Part shown: one piece after another, positions 32,801 through 43,944 of the stretch | Layout of the letters: every line of letters begins with the position of its first letter | Position numbering within the stretch: position 1 is the first letter of the stretch | Assembly: GCA_009667805.1 (NCBI GenBank) | Contig: CM019063.1 | Span: 192,461,871-192,525,870, forward strand | Direction: 5' to 3' | Origin: Leptobrachium leishanense | Taxonomy: Eukaryota; Chordata; Amphibia; Anura; Megophryidae | DNA: 64,000 bases | The notes under the pieces: model-generated | What the model saw: the letters and a program-made list of their open reading frames with translations, nothing else | Databases searched by the model: none | What the model was told of the DNA's origin: nothing | Translations under genes and position numbers: made by a program

Positions 32801-33944
32801 CAGAAAATCCTTAGGGTGTCATTTATGAGATCCTGAAACACAGCTGGCGCGTTACATAACCCAAAGGGCATTACCAGGTATTCGTAATGCCCGCTACGCG
32901 TATTAAAAGCCGTCTTCCACTCGTGCCCCTTTTTCACCCTTATCAGATTGTAGGCCCCGCGTAAATCGAGCTTCGTGTATATACGGGCCCCTTTCAGTCG
33001 GTCGAACAACTCTGTTATAAGGGGTATGGGATATGCATTTCTTATGGTTATTCTGTTTAAACCTCTATAATCTATGCATGGTCGCAAGTCTCCCTCTTTC
33101 TTGGAGACGAAAAAGAAACCCGCTCCTGCTGGGGAGGAGGACCGTCTAATGAATCCACGCTCGAGATTCTCTTTTATATATTCCTCCATAATATCGTTCT
33201 CCTTTTGCGACAAGGGGTATACATGTCCTCTGGGAGGCATAGTACCGGGGAGTAACTCTATGGCACAGTCATACGGGCGATGTGGTGGTAAAACCTCAGT
33301 CCTGGCCTTCGAAAAAACCTCCTTTAATGCCTGATAACAGTCAGGGACTACTGTGGATAAAGGAGGTGCTGTGGCGATATTAAGGCTACCAATAACAGTG
33401 ACCCTGCCCATGCATTTCAACTGGCAACTGGGACCCCAACATTTTATGTCTCTCTGGACCCAATCAATCACTGGGTTATGCTCAGTCAACCATGGAAACC
33501 CTAGGACGACGGGGCATGAGGGAGAGTCAATAATCTGGAATCGTATGGTTTCCCGGTGCAAAACCCCTGTTTTCATGCATACCTCTATAGTGTCGTGGGT
33601 GATATGGGGACATGACAAGGTTTCCCGTCTATGGCCTCCACCATTAGAGGTCTTTCTTTGAGAACTAGAGGCATGAGGTTCTTGGAGGCAAACACTCTAT
33701 CCATAAAGTTACCTGAGGCTCCAGAGTCTAGGAACGCCTCAGTCTCGAGGTGCACCCCCTCCCAGGTTAAGGAGATGGGCACCAGAATCCGGGTTTTTTT
33801 TTTTTCGTTATCAACAAAGGAGGCATAGAGCGAACCGATTACCTGGCTAGTAGGTGTTCTCTGGCCCGGCTTGCCAGTGTCACCCCTGCCACCCCTGGGT
33901 CTTTGAGGACATTGAAGACGAAAATGCCCTGCCCGCCCCGGCAC
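32785..33944 (-). pseudogene. Chromovirus protease and reverse transcriptase
   Basis: The frame at 33944-33585 holds the end of the Gag zinc knuckle (GHFRLQC) and the protease site FLDSGASGNF near 33715. The next frame (33618-32785) continues protease with VVLGFPWL and DWVQRDI, then [70 protein letters not shown] and [14 protein letters not shown]. It stops just before the YLDD box. The enzymes are otherwise complete. Confidence 0.88.
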
Positions 33945-34818
33945 AGTAAAAACAGAGCCCCCTTTCCCTTCTGTAAGTTCTCTCAGCCTCTGAAATACCT
34001 GTTCTACCTATCTGCATGGGTTCCACGACCGGTAGATCGGTTCTTTCTGGCTCTGGAGTACCTGACGTATTGGTGTGTCTGGGTACCAAGGGTAAAGGAG
34101 GCAAAACCCTTCTGGGTCTGTCTCTAGAATGCCTCCTGTCCCTAATTTGGTCGTCCATGGCAATACAGAAATCAACCAAATGGTCCAGATGTTCTGGCAA
34201 CTTCAAGGGAGCCAGCTCAAACATCAAAGCCTCGTTCAGGCCTTCGGTAAACGCCAAGGTTAAAACGTCGTTAGGCCAGTGTACCTCAGAAGTCAAGGTC
34301 TTAAATTTATGGCATAGTCGGAGACTCTCCTATTACCTTGCTTAATGTGGAATAAGGACCTGCCTGCATTGGTGGCCCTTCTAGAGGGATCAAACGTACG
34401 TTTTAGTTCAGAGGTAAAGCCCATAGTCATATATGATGGGCTTTTTGTTTTCCCACAATGGCGTGGCCCACAGTAACGCTTTATCAGTTAAATGGTTAAT
34501 CAGGTAGCCTACTTTGGCTTTATCGGATACACAGGAGCCTGGATTGTTCTCGAATAGAATCTCTAGTTGGGTCAAAAAACCCCGACACAAGTTAGGCGTA
34601 CCATCATAGCGTACGGGTGCCTTCATACTGAGCCTACACCCCTCGGGTGAGGCCGAACTGGCCCTAGGCAATACTGGTTCTGGAGGACTTGCAGTACCAG
34701 TAGTGGATCGATTCAACAGGGTTTGCAGAGCAAGAGCAATTTGGTCCATCCTGTGGTCCTGCTCTTCTTGTCGGGCTGCAATTCTTGTCAACTGAGAAGA
34801 GAGGTCTGCGGGATCCAT
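33880..34818 (-). pseudogene. Chromovirus gag
   Basis: Start Met at 34818, 15 bases after the LTR: MDPADLSSQLTRIA, then a Gln/Glu coiled-coil and the Gag core (LINHLTDKALLWATPLW). The frame shifts near 34420 and again near 34300. The frame from 34296 carries VLTLAFTEGLNEAL and LCFYC, the first half of a CCHC knuckle whose second half lies in the neighbouring frame near 33940. No intact Gag can be read. Confidence 0.85.
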
Positions 34819-34832
34819 TGGCCCTGACGTAA

Positions 34833-35506
34833 TGTCACGGATCCCCCTGGTTACCAAGATGGTGGTCCCTTTACGCAGACCGCTCACTACCCTTCCGATC
34901 CTTAGAGTGGTCGGCACGTCTAGACAGATACAGAATACGTCAAGATAGGTATACACAAAGAACGATACTAGGAGGGTACACAAGACCTTAGAATGGTTGG
35001 CTCTTCCCAAGACCTAAACAATAGAAGAGGTAGTCTGATGCGTGCTTAGGATGCCACACAGACTGACCTCGATACAAGATAGAAGAGTAAACGCCACATA
35101 CCAGGGGTTATGCACAGAATAGTTTGTTTGCCAATGCCAGGGGTCGTACACAGAATGGTTCGTTTGCCAATGCCAGGGGTCGGTACACAGAATGGTTCGT
35201 TTGCCAATGCCAGGGGTCGGTACACAGAATGGTCAGTTTGCCAAATGCCAAGGGTCAATACACAGAATAGCCAATAATTTACAACAGAATACAAGAGCTC
35301 TGCGGGAAGTAACTACCACGTCAGGGCACCAGTGAGAATGTGAAGCCGGGCTTTAAACTCTGCGGGTCCGCGTCATACGCCTGGCCCCGCCCCCCGGCGT
35401 CCCACGTGTGCGGAAGCGTTCCGCGATATCACTCGGCGCCTGGCCAGCGAGCAGCGAGGAAGCCGCTGCCAGGCGCCGGGAGGGGGGGCCGCGGACAACC
35501 GTCACA
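34833..35506 (-). repeat. Chromovirus LTR (5' in element orientation)
   Basis: Matches 29817-30498 with scattered indels. The 37-bp repeat lies at about 35107-35272. On the minus strand it is followed by TTACGTCAGGGCCA and then the gag ATG, with no obvious TGG-starting tRNA primer site. Confidence 0.9.
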
Positions 35507-35511
35507 GTAGT

Positions 35512-35896
35512 CTCCCTAAGGAACCTCTCCTACCTCCAAATGTCGCAAATTCAAGATACAAGAAGGACAAATATGTGACTACACATCTGACATCACATAC
35601 ACCAGTGTATGCAGGCAACTTGAAGATGGAATCAAAGAAAATTATAGTGATAGTGAATGTGCCCTGCCTGATGATGAAGTAGGAAGTCTGATATCAGAAA
35701 ATTGTAGAGAACCAAGATGATCCGTGAGAGAGAAAGCCAAGACAAGTGCTTAAATATGAAACATTGGGTCCACCATCACTACAACCACAAACTATGCTTC
35801 ACAGTATAGCAGCATATGCCTTTCCTCACTTACCTGTATTGGCTACACCATATTATGTGCCACCACTCTTATATTACCCATTTCACGACTCATACA
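35512..35896 (+). pseudogene. gag-like frame of the second retrovirus-like element, right part
   Basis: After the duplicated GTAGT a frame from about 35545 reads CDYTSDITYTSVCRQLEDG and then an acidic ALPDDEVGS, stopping at 35720. The frame at 35746 continues with a Pro/Tyr-rich stretch (VLATPYYVPPLLYYPFHD), as in Gag linkers. This region continues the sequence interrupted at 29816, so the chromovirus arrived later. Confidence 0.5.
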
Positions 35897-36472
35897 ATAT
35901 GGCAGGGGTTAAAATTTCCACTCGCCCTCTCGCAATTTGCGAGTAGAATTTTGCAGGGGGCGAGTGAAAATTGGTCTGTAATCCCTTTCAGGTGCTAGTG
36001 TCGGCTCCATGCTGACACCAGCACTAATCAGGGCTTTTTACCTGCCGGCTAGTCATTGTCTGCTGGAGGAGGGATTCATATCCCTTCCTTTCAGGCTTTG
36101 AAAATAAATACTGTGTCTGCCTCTGCCTCTGCCTCGTTCGGGTCCTCCATGATGCTGTCACAACAGAGACCATGTGACATCTCATCTCTTCCTGTACTCC
36201 CTGGCAGTTGTACAGCGTGTCAGGCAGGGGCAGGTCACATGTCACAGAGTGCAATCTGGATGGAAGGCAAGAACAACAGGCAATGGTGCCTCCTCAAGGC
36301 AGCATGTTGGAAAGTGCCTGTGCAAGAAACAATCTCCACCTGAGGTATGATCACCTGACACCCCCCCCCCCCTTGGAAGAAGGGGAAAATTACTTTATTC
36401 GCCAAACAGGAAACAGATTTTCTTAATATAAACCCCAGAAAAAATACTTTATTATTGCCCTTTATTTTGTGT
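35897..36472. other. Unassigned repeat-like sequence
   Basis: Begins GGGGTTAAAATTTCCACTCGCCC with a hairpin (CTCGCAATTTGCGAG and CACTCGCCC/GGGCGAGTG, 35912-35970). A poly-C run lies at 36360-36372. Probably a DNA-transposon piece; ends not found. No gene. Confidence 0.4.
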
Positions 36473-36865
36473 GATGTGTGCTGTTTAAATTGGCAGTGGG
36501 AGCCAGGAAGGAGTTAAATGTAAAAATGTGTGCAGCCCATTGTTTGCAATGTAGTGCTCCCTCACCTCAGCTGTGATCAGGTGATTCCCCTTAAACAGAA
36601 ACTAGGCAGGAAATCACAGAGCTGTCTGGTCCGCTGGCCCCTCTGTCACTGCTCCAAGAGGAGAGGACTTTCTGCCACTATCTGTAGATCCACAAACTCG
36701 TCACATTCCCTGATCACAGCTGAGGTGAGAGGACACTGAGGGGGGGGGGGGGGGCTCAGGGAGGAATGCATGGGAAGTAATCAGCTCCTCTAAATTTTGC
36801 AGTTAACTCCTTCCTGGCTCTCCGTGCCATTTTAAACAGTGCACAAATCACAAATGTCTCCACAC
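36473..36865. mobile_element. Foldback element, about 390 bp
   Basis: The outer arms GGGAGCCAGGAAGGAGTTAA (36499-36518) and TTAACTCCTTCCTGGCTCTC (36803-36822) pair. The inner arms CCTCAGCTGTGATCAGG and CCTGATCACAGCTGAGG pair near 36565 and 36710. A G-run of about 15 lies near 36739-36754. Copy D of the palindromic MITE follows at 36871. Confidence 0.75.
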
Positions 36866-36870
36866 ACTGA

Positions 36871-37052
36871 CAGGGTTATTCAGAGAGCGGTGAAAAGCAG
36901 GAGAATGACTGGAGAAGTGAAAATTCTAGGTTAAAATAGCCAAACCAGGAAAATTCTCCAATTTCTCTCACTTTCAGAATTGGCTATTTTGACCTAGAAT
37001 TTTCAGTTCTCCAGTAATTCTCCTGCTTTTCACCACTCTCTGAATAACCCTG
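36871..37052. mobile_element. Palindromic MITE, copy D
   Basis: Starts CAGGGTTATTCAGAGAGCGG, ends CTCTGAATAACCCTG. TGA flanks both sides (36868-36870, 37053-37055). Best-preserved copy. Confidence 0.88.
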
Positions 37053-37055
37053 TGA

Positions 37056-38798
37056 CTCTACAGTAGGGACACAGCCTCCTTAACACATCTTCTATACAGT
37101 CCTTCTTGGTCCCCAAATCAACCATACCCTCACAGCACCCACAAATTCATACAGTCCCCATATGTAACCACAGCCCCCATATATACAGTAAATGCAGCCC
37201 TCATGTCACATATTATTACACAGTATTACTGTGAGTTTTATTGGTGTGGAGCTCTGTGATAAGCATGGGTGTGTATTGTGGAAATAGCTTTGGGGGGGGG
37301 CAGCAGCATATCATCTTTGGACCCAGGCAACACAATGTCATGGTCTGGCCCTGGCTGTATACATTGGCTGCACGCTGCCCTGCACCCTCCATATATTAGT
37401 TCTGCCATAGAAAATAATGTAACACCGGCATCGCTAGCCTGCATCACACGTTCAGCGCAAGGGTTTACAGGGCATAGAATGGTCTCATTCCACACCCCCT
37501 GCACCTCACCACACACACACAGGCAGGCGCAGGAGCCTTTGCACTGCCTTACATCCAGGGCTGAGTGATGCAGAGAGCCCTGGACCATCTGAAAAGCCCT
37601 GCAGGGCTATCTGTAATGTTTAAATGATCACCATCCGTTCTGGATGGTGACAGGTTAATCGGAATCAGAGAGGGTCTCTAATACAGACCCCCTCTGTATA
37701 AATACCTGTCATCCACTGAATGGATTCAGTGGATAACGGGATTTACTGAAACAAACACCCCTTCAGTGCCATATATGTTTTACATAGAGCAGTGACTATC
37801 CCTGCAAGGAAAATGTGCAGTATGGGACTGAGTTAGGTAGGTTAACTGATGGCGTGTAACATAGAAGACCTGGCTAGTAGCTCAGGACCTGAAATTTTGA
37901 GCCCTGCAATATGGTACCATGCATTCCCACAGGGACAGTATATTAAGTTAAAGTGGGTTTTTTTTTTTCTAGCTGGAGCCATTTTTATTTTCGCATCTCA
38001 CCATCTATTACATTCAGAGGCAGGGACAATATTTTACGAGGCACATACTGACGGAGACACAGATTGACAGAAATATTGACATTCTGGTCGAGATACAAAG
38101 AGGAATAGAGATAGGCAGTAGAGGCTCGCCCATTGGGGCTACAGGGGCAGCGCTCCATCATTTATTTTGGTGCAAAAATATATACAATTTTAATTTAAGA
38201 TTATTAAAACTATATTAAATATATTTATATAAAAAACATTTCCTTTCCCTGGGAGGGTGTGGGTATAGGTAAGAGAAGCTGCAGGGTTGTGGTTTTCTTT
38301 TTAGATCCGAATAATGCCAGCAGGGTCAGAAACAATTGGGAATATCATATATGGGTGTTTTTGCCCTCTGTCCAGCCTGGGGGAAATTGAGACATGCTCT
38401 GTTTGTCTCTAAAGGAGGGTTCTAACCCCAGGGAATTAAAATACCACAAGGACGTTTTGCAAAATCTTCCATCTAGAATGCCTGCTACACTCTCATTGAC
38501 TCATGGCCATAGAGAGGGCAGGTGCACAAAAGGAAGAGAAGGAAAGCACAGCTAGAGACGGGACAACCAAGAGCATGTAAGCTTACCCCTGCCACCACCC
38601 TTCTATTAGGACCGTAGCTGTGAAATAAAAATATAAATGTTGTTTTTATTTCCCCTCCCACTTGCTGACCCCCCCCCCTCACTGCTTCTTCTCTTCTTCT
38701 CTGCCTCCACCAAACACAGCTCCTCTCTGCTGGTTGCAAGCAGTGAGAATTAGGATGAACTCTGCTCTCTATTACTGTTTAGCAAAATCATTTGTGTT
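37056..38798. other. Intergenic, no gene seen
   Basis: No coding similarity. A 72-codon frame at 37849-38067 has one hydrophobic segment but no support. The sequence near 38120-38180 has the look of an old LINE/DNA-element end. Confidence 0.4.
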
Positions 38799-39975
38799 AT
38801 AGTTACATAGTTATATAGTCTGAAAAAAGATATGCGTCCATCGGCTTCAGCCTCTCCCATGTCAACTACTGCTGTTGATCCAAAAGAAGGCAAAAAACCC
38901 AGTCTGAAATGCTCACCAATATGCAACACACTGGGAAAAAATTCCTTCTTGACCCCAGAATGGCAGTCAGATTTCTCCTTGGATCAAGAAGCTTACCCAC
39001 ATATTAAATATTATAACCGTTACTATTCTGTGTCTGCAGGAAGTCATCCAGTCATTTTTTAAAAGTCTGTACAGTCTCTGCCCCAACCACCTCAACAGGC
39101 AGAGAATTCCACAGCTTTATTTTTCTCACAGTAAAATAACCCTTCCTATGCTTTAGGCTGAATTTCCTTCAGTCTAAATGGGTGCCCTCGTGTTCGGTGT
39201 AAAGTCCTGTTAATAAATAGGTTTCCAGACAATGGTTGATAATGGTCCCGTATATATTTATATAAGGTTATCAGATCCCCTCTAAGGCGCCGTTTCTCTA
39301 AACTAAACAGGTTTAAGCTTGTTAGTTTTTCCTCATAACTTAAACCTTCCATTTCCCCTTATTAATTTAGTCGCCCGTCTCTGCACTTTTTCTAGCGCTA
39401 TAATATCCTTTCTTAAAACAGGTGCCCAAAATTGCACAGCATATTCAAGGTGTGGTCTTACCATTGATTTATACAGAGGCAGAATTCTGTTTTCATCCCG
39501 AAAGTGAACTCCCCTTTTAATGCATGCCAATACCTTGCTGGCCTTGGCGGCTGCTGTTTGACATTGCAAATTGTTACTTAGTTTGAGGTCTACCAAATGC
39601 TTCCTTTTCCTAGTTTTGTGTCACCTGCAAACACTGATAAATGACTTTCAATGCCTATCTCAAGGTCATTTATAAATAAATTGAATAGAATTGGTCCTAT
39701 AACAGACTCTTGAGGAACACCACTTACCACTGATGTCCATCTTGAAAATGTACCATTTATGACCACTCTCTGTACCCTGTTTTCTATCCAAGAACAAGTA
39801 TTTTCATCCAGACCATTTTTTCTCAATTTAAATAGTAACCTCTTGTGTGGAACTGTGTCGAAAGCTTTGGCAAAATCTAATTAAATCACGTCCACTGCGA
39901 CCCCCTGATCTATACTTGTACTTACTTTCTCATAGAACGGAATTAGGTTAGTCTGACATGATCTGTTATGATTTA
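38799..39975 (-). mobile_element. CR1-like LINE, 5'-truncated
   Basis: On the minus strand it reads RT domain, C-terminal region, short 3' UTR and the tail with TATATAACTATGTAAC units (38799-38820). The same tail is at 21305-21382. Confidence 0.85.
39146..39975 (-). pseudogene. CR1 reverse transcriptase C-terminal part
   Basis: From about 39970: RSCQTNLIPFYEKV, then LDFAKAFDTVPHKRLL (palm Asp) and SGVPQESVIGPILFNLFINDLE. VFAGDTKLG follows, where the catalytic FADD box has changed to FAGD. The next frames give RPHLEYAVQFWAPVL with LEKVQRRATKLI, and LEKRRLRGDLITLYKYI with LNLFSLEKRR, the CR1 C-terminal block. At least three frame changes and an in-frame stop near 39884 disable it. It would have been the enzyme for target-primed reverse transcription. 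Confidence 0.88.
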
Positions 39976-42412
39976 TTTTCCCCTGCTTCTCCCTGGCGGC
40001 TTCTATGGTGCTAGACTGAGTGCTGCCTGCTGAGTTGTGGTTACAGCTGAATCCTGCCTTGGGCTTTACCTTCATCTCCTACCTCTCAGTCACAACCCAG
40101 AGGGAGGAAAGACCCCCCCTCCCCTGCACAGTGAGCGGCACTGTGTGTATTCATTCTTAATGTTTATTAGGTGTGTGTGTGTCCATAGGTGGTCATTGTG
40201 TAAGAGGTGTGTGTCTCCAGTGCTGTCATTGTGTAAGAGGTGTGTTTGTGTGTCTTCAGTGAAAGTCATTATGGAAGGCTGTAGTATGTGTCCAGTGGGG
40301 GTCAGTGTGTATGAGGTCAGTATGTGTCAAATTGAAGACTGTCGGCTTTTGCGTGTGACAACTGGTCCACATTTGAGACCAGTCCACATTTGAGACTTCA
40401 CAGTATTGTATGCTGGGTATGAGCGTACCACAGAATCTACAGTAATGAAACGCACAGTAATGTGCAGTGTGTAGGAATGTATCACAGACCTCCAGAGCAA
40501 TAAAACTCACAGTAATGTGTGGTGTGTATGATCTTATCACTGAATCTGTTCTAATAAATCTTGCAGTAATGATATGGCTGTGTGTTATGTGTGTGATATA
40601 GCTGAGTGCTTTGTGTGTGATGGCTGTGTAATTAAACTTATTGTATAAACTTTACAAGGAGTTATAACTTTTGTTTTATTTAATGTGACTGGTTCTAATT
40701 CACATTTTGCAGGACAGCTCTTTCTCCAGGTGTTTAATGATCTGCGATAGGTCTAGGCGGGCTTAAAGGAACAAACTACTGGAAAATGGTGGTTTTATTT
40801 ATTTTTCTTATTTCTGGTGATTTTACTCACCTTTTGTTCCTCACTGCACACTGCTCCTCCTCTTCCGCTCAGGGACTCCCGAACCCAGAAGTCCCTGAGT
40901 CTTTTCTGCACAATTTGTACTCCCTGTACTACTTGCTTAGCATATGGAACACATATTGCGCACCGCAAAGGGACTTGCAAACTTTACATACACAAGTCCC
41001 ATAGCGCGTGCACAGAATGATGGGACGGAACTTCACGAATGTGCAGCTTCAGTCCATTCTGGCTTCTTGACCAATCACTAATGCGCTTGATCTCACAGAT
41101 AGTGATGTTGGTACGCTCCCTGCGTGCCAACATAACTAGTATCTAAGTAGTAACTGACAGCTGGGAAATTAAAAAATACCGGTTGCTGGTGATACTGGGT
41201 GGAGTGGAGGAAACTCCTCCACCCAACTTTTTTAGCAAAAATGGAAGGGGGCAATCCTCACATGCTGACCATTTTAAAACTATAAAGTATTTAGGATGAG
41301 TAGACTTTTCCTCTATAATTGGCCAAACCTATATTTATATTAAAGGGGCATATTGAGGCACCCCCCTGGTTCAAACTTCACCATCCGCCACTGGAGGTAG
41401 GTACACAGAAGAATTGATAGTCATAGACAGGGACAGTAAACTGACAGACACTGCCAAAGACGCTGAAACAGTGATGAGACAATAATAGAATTTAGAAAAA
41501 ATAAGACAAAGGACCTACTGTTACACAGTGACACACATGCAGATCATAGCATGGTAGGCAAGGAGGAAGTGTTTCTGTAGGTTTGCGTTCCAAAGCAGTT
41601 GGAGAGAAACCTTGCCATATGGTGTCCAGGCACTGCAGGTTTTCATCTATGAGTACTCTGGGCTGCTGCTTCCCACTGTAAAAGTAGGTCCTACTGTAAA
41701 CAAAAGACTAGTCACACCACACCAGGCACACTATTCAATGGAATGTTTCATGAAGACAGTGGCAATATTTCAGCTCTGACACAGGACGTTTATCAAGCAA
41801 TCTTTGTCAATGGTGGCACTGGCTCAGTAGGGGAGGGGCATGTATAGACAGTGCTTTACTGACCAAAGCAAATCTATTATTCATTTAATATACAATGTGG
41901 TTGGGCACTCGGTATACAAAAAATGTATACAATACTGCTCAGGCTGTGGGTGCCAATTGAAATCCCAGGACTTGACAAAGGCCACTTCAGTGGCTGAAAC
42001 GTTGCTGTTCGCTTCATCCAAATATAAGCTACTGGTTTACAGTGAGTGAAGTGCTGGGATTCCCTTCCCCCCCTCTAATCTATTAACCCAACAGTTTCAT
42101 ACTATCATCATCACAATAATTATCACACCACAGCAACTTAAATGATGGACAGGGGAGAAATAGAGGTTGGGTCAGCAGGGATTAATCATTACCCCCTCTG
42201 TATAATCAACCCTGTTTTAGTCTAGAGTGTCCCATTAATATTATTAATTTAAAGGGGTACGCAAAGGGCCATGACCATTTCATTGAATTTAGGAAGGAAG
42301 TCTCTTTCCTGCAGTGCTGTGTCTATGGGCTGCACAAACCAAATCACATTGTGTCTTCTCTCTCCCCTTTCTCATAAGAAAAAAAGGCTATTTAGAATGG
42401 AATTTGACTTTC
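39976..42412. other. Intergenic with short GT-rich tandem repeats
   Basis: From 40165 to 40345 a degenerate GT-rich unit (GTCATTGTGTAAGAGGTGTG) recurs three to four times. From 40430 to 40570 a 60-65-bp unit with CAGTAATG recurs. GACAAAGGCCACTTCAGTGG and GAAACGTTGCTG near 41960-42010 resemble a dispersed-repeat consensus known from many vertebrates. No gene. Confidence 0.4.
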
Positions 42413-43399
42413 TTTTTTTGTATTCAAAAGCGTTTATTAGAGCATAGACACAAACATCTCATAGAAATCGAAGGTACATTGCATAAGGAAAAAGGGCATA
42501 CAGATCAATTGGGAGCAGTTGTGGTAAGCCTGTTATGGGGTCTACTTGTCTATAACCAAATAACAGTCGAAAACCAAAATATATGCAATAAATGCACCAA
42601 AAAGCAAGCAAAGAAAGGACATCGCCTCGTAGGCATCAGGATAAATAGACCTCTCCTGTAGTATACCAGAGATAGGTCGGGAGAGAATGGAGCACTGAAG
42701 AAGAAGTGAAAGGGAAGAAGGAACTGGAGAAGTGAGAGGAAAGGGGGAGCAAAAGACCATAGAGGACAGAAGGGAAGAACAGAGGAGAGAGAGAAAGAGA
42801 GAAGAGGAGAAAGGAAAAAAAAAGGGGGGTCATATAGGTGGGTAAGGGACTGGGAACAAAGAAGATCGAGGAGAACAGTAGAGGTTCAGTGGCGAGGCAG
42901 AGGGATCACAGAAGCGAAATCCCAATGACGAAGCACAGGAGAAGGAGCCAGTGCTCTCCACGAGACACACCCGGCTATGCAGGTGTAACTGACCACCCAA
43001 GAGACGTGTGGGTACCTGAATTGGCCGACACATTCCTCTTGTGGTGGCTCATTGGTAATCTTACACAGCCTGTACACCTGGTGCCACGCGGTGGCGGAAA
43101 GCGGAGGAGGCGCGGAACCTGTCCCATTAGAACCACTTAAGGAGGTGCTCCGGACTCCTTCCCTCTCATTGAGTCACCAAGTCGTCCACGACTTTCAGAG
43201 GTTCAGTTGAATGCAGGTATGAGACGTCTAGCAGCCAGTATCAGGTGGAGGGCCACGGAGTTGCGTAGAGCACGCTGCGCGCCAGACAAATGTAAGAGTA
43301 GTATAAAATACAGAGGTGAGGCGCCCACCAGGAACGAATACCCAAACCACCCGCTGAATGTTATGTATGGGGGTTCCTCTACAATACCCAATTTTCAAT

Positions 43400-43544
43400 G
43401 GAATAAAAATATATATAAACACAGCGCTCGTAGACCTCAGTCCATAAGTTAAATTGCTCTGTAGATGCACTCACATTCGTGGGAGCCCACAACCGGCTCT
43501 AGACTGAGGTCTACGAGCGCTGTGTTTATATATATTTTTATTCC
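43400..43544. repeat. Perfect 43-bp inverted repeat
   Basis: 43400-43442 and 43502-43544 are exact reverse complements (outer GGAATAAAAATATATATAAA, inner TAGACCTCAGTC), with a 59-bp spacer. No mismatch was found base by base. It lies in the 3' part of the L1-like LINE. Confidence 0.95.
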
Positions 43545-43940
43545 TAATGTAAGAGAAGATAAACCTCCGGCAAGAAGGGCAGGTTTAGGCTTGTAACCTC
43601 AGCAACCACCTCAGCCACCAAGTGCCAAAAAGGCACGAGATCCTCGTAGGACCACCATACATGGAGGTATGTGCCAGTCTGTATCCCACATCGCCAGCAA
43701 ACTGAGTCGCAGGAAAGTGAAAAGTGCGATGTCTGTTGAGGGGTATAATACCAGAACGTTCGGAGTTTGTAGGAAGTTTCGACCACCCTGAACGCCTGGG
43801 ATCCGTACAGTATAAGGTAGAACGTTTTGGACCACATTTCAGGGGTGAAGTCAAGCTCCAGTAAAGTGTTCCATCGATCACAGAAGGGTGGCGGAGATGT
43901 GTAATTTTTCTAAAGGAGGGCGTTGAGTGTAGAAATGCTC
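43544..43940 (-). pseudogene. L1-like LINE C-terminal fragment
   Basis: The minus frames contain YYTPQQTSHFSLS, then SVCWRCGIQTGTYLHVWWS (a CX2C zinc-finger-like end with His and Trp-Trp) and FWHLVAEVV. This is the characteristic C-terminus of L1/Tx1-type ORF2. It is broken by the retroposon at 43945 and continues at 45835. Confidence 0.8.
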
Positions 43941-43944
43941 CTAG

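Larger units (their letters stand above)
29817..35506 (-). mobile_element. Full-length chromovirus (Ty3/gypsy with chromodomain)
   Basis: LTRs of 682 and 674 bp (29817-30498, 34833-35506), TSD GTAGT (29812-29816, 35507-35511). The minus strand encodes gag, protease, RT, RNase H, integrase and a C-terminal chromodomain, the order of ordinary gypsy and unlike the Gmr1-like element at 5-12 kb. All domains are present but in several frames. The element resembles the sushi/Tf1-type chromoviruses of fish and amphibians; naming the exact clade is inference. Confidence 0.92.
28757..35896 (+). mobile_element. Second retrovirus-like element, split by a chromovirus
   Basis: An LTR-like segment ending CTGCAACA at 29167 is followed by a tRNA-Pro primer site and a gag-like region. 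That region is cut at 29816 by the chromovirus (TSD GTAGT) and resumes at 35512, continuing to about 35896. No pol or env is present and no 3' LTR was found, so the element is truncated on the right. The 5' boundary at 28757 (TGTAATGTGACA) is a guess. Confidence 0.65.

Noticed and set aside
37849..38067. 72-codon frame with one hydrophobic segment
   Set aside because: No similarity, no context, and such a length is expected by chance.
41960..42010. CTGAAACGTTGC stretch as a hammerhead ribozyme of a Penelope-like element
   Set aside because: The CUGAUGA core and the pairing stems are not present; only a dispersed-repeat resemblance remains.
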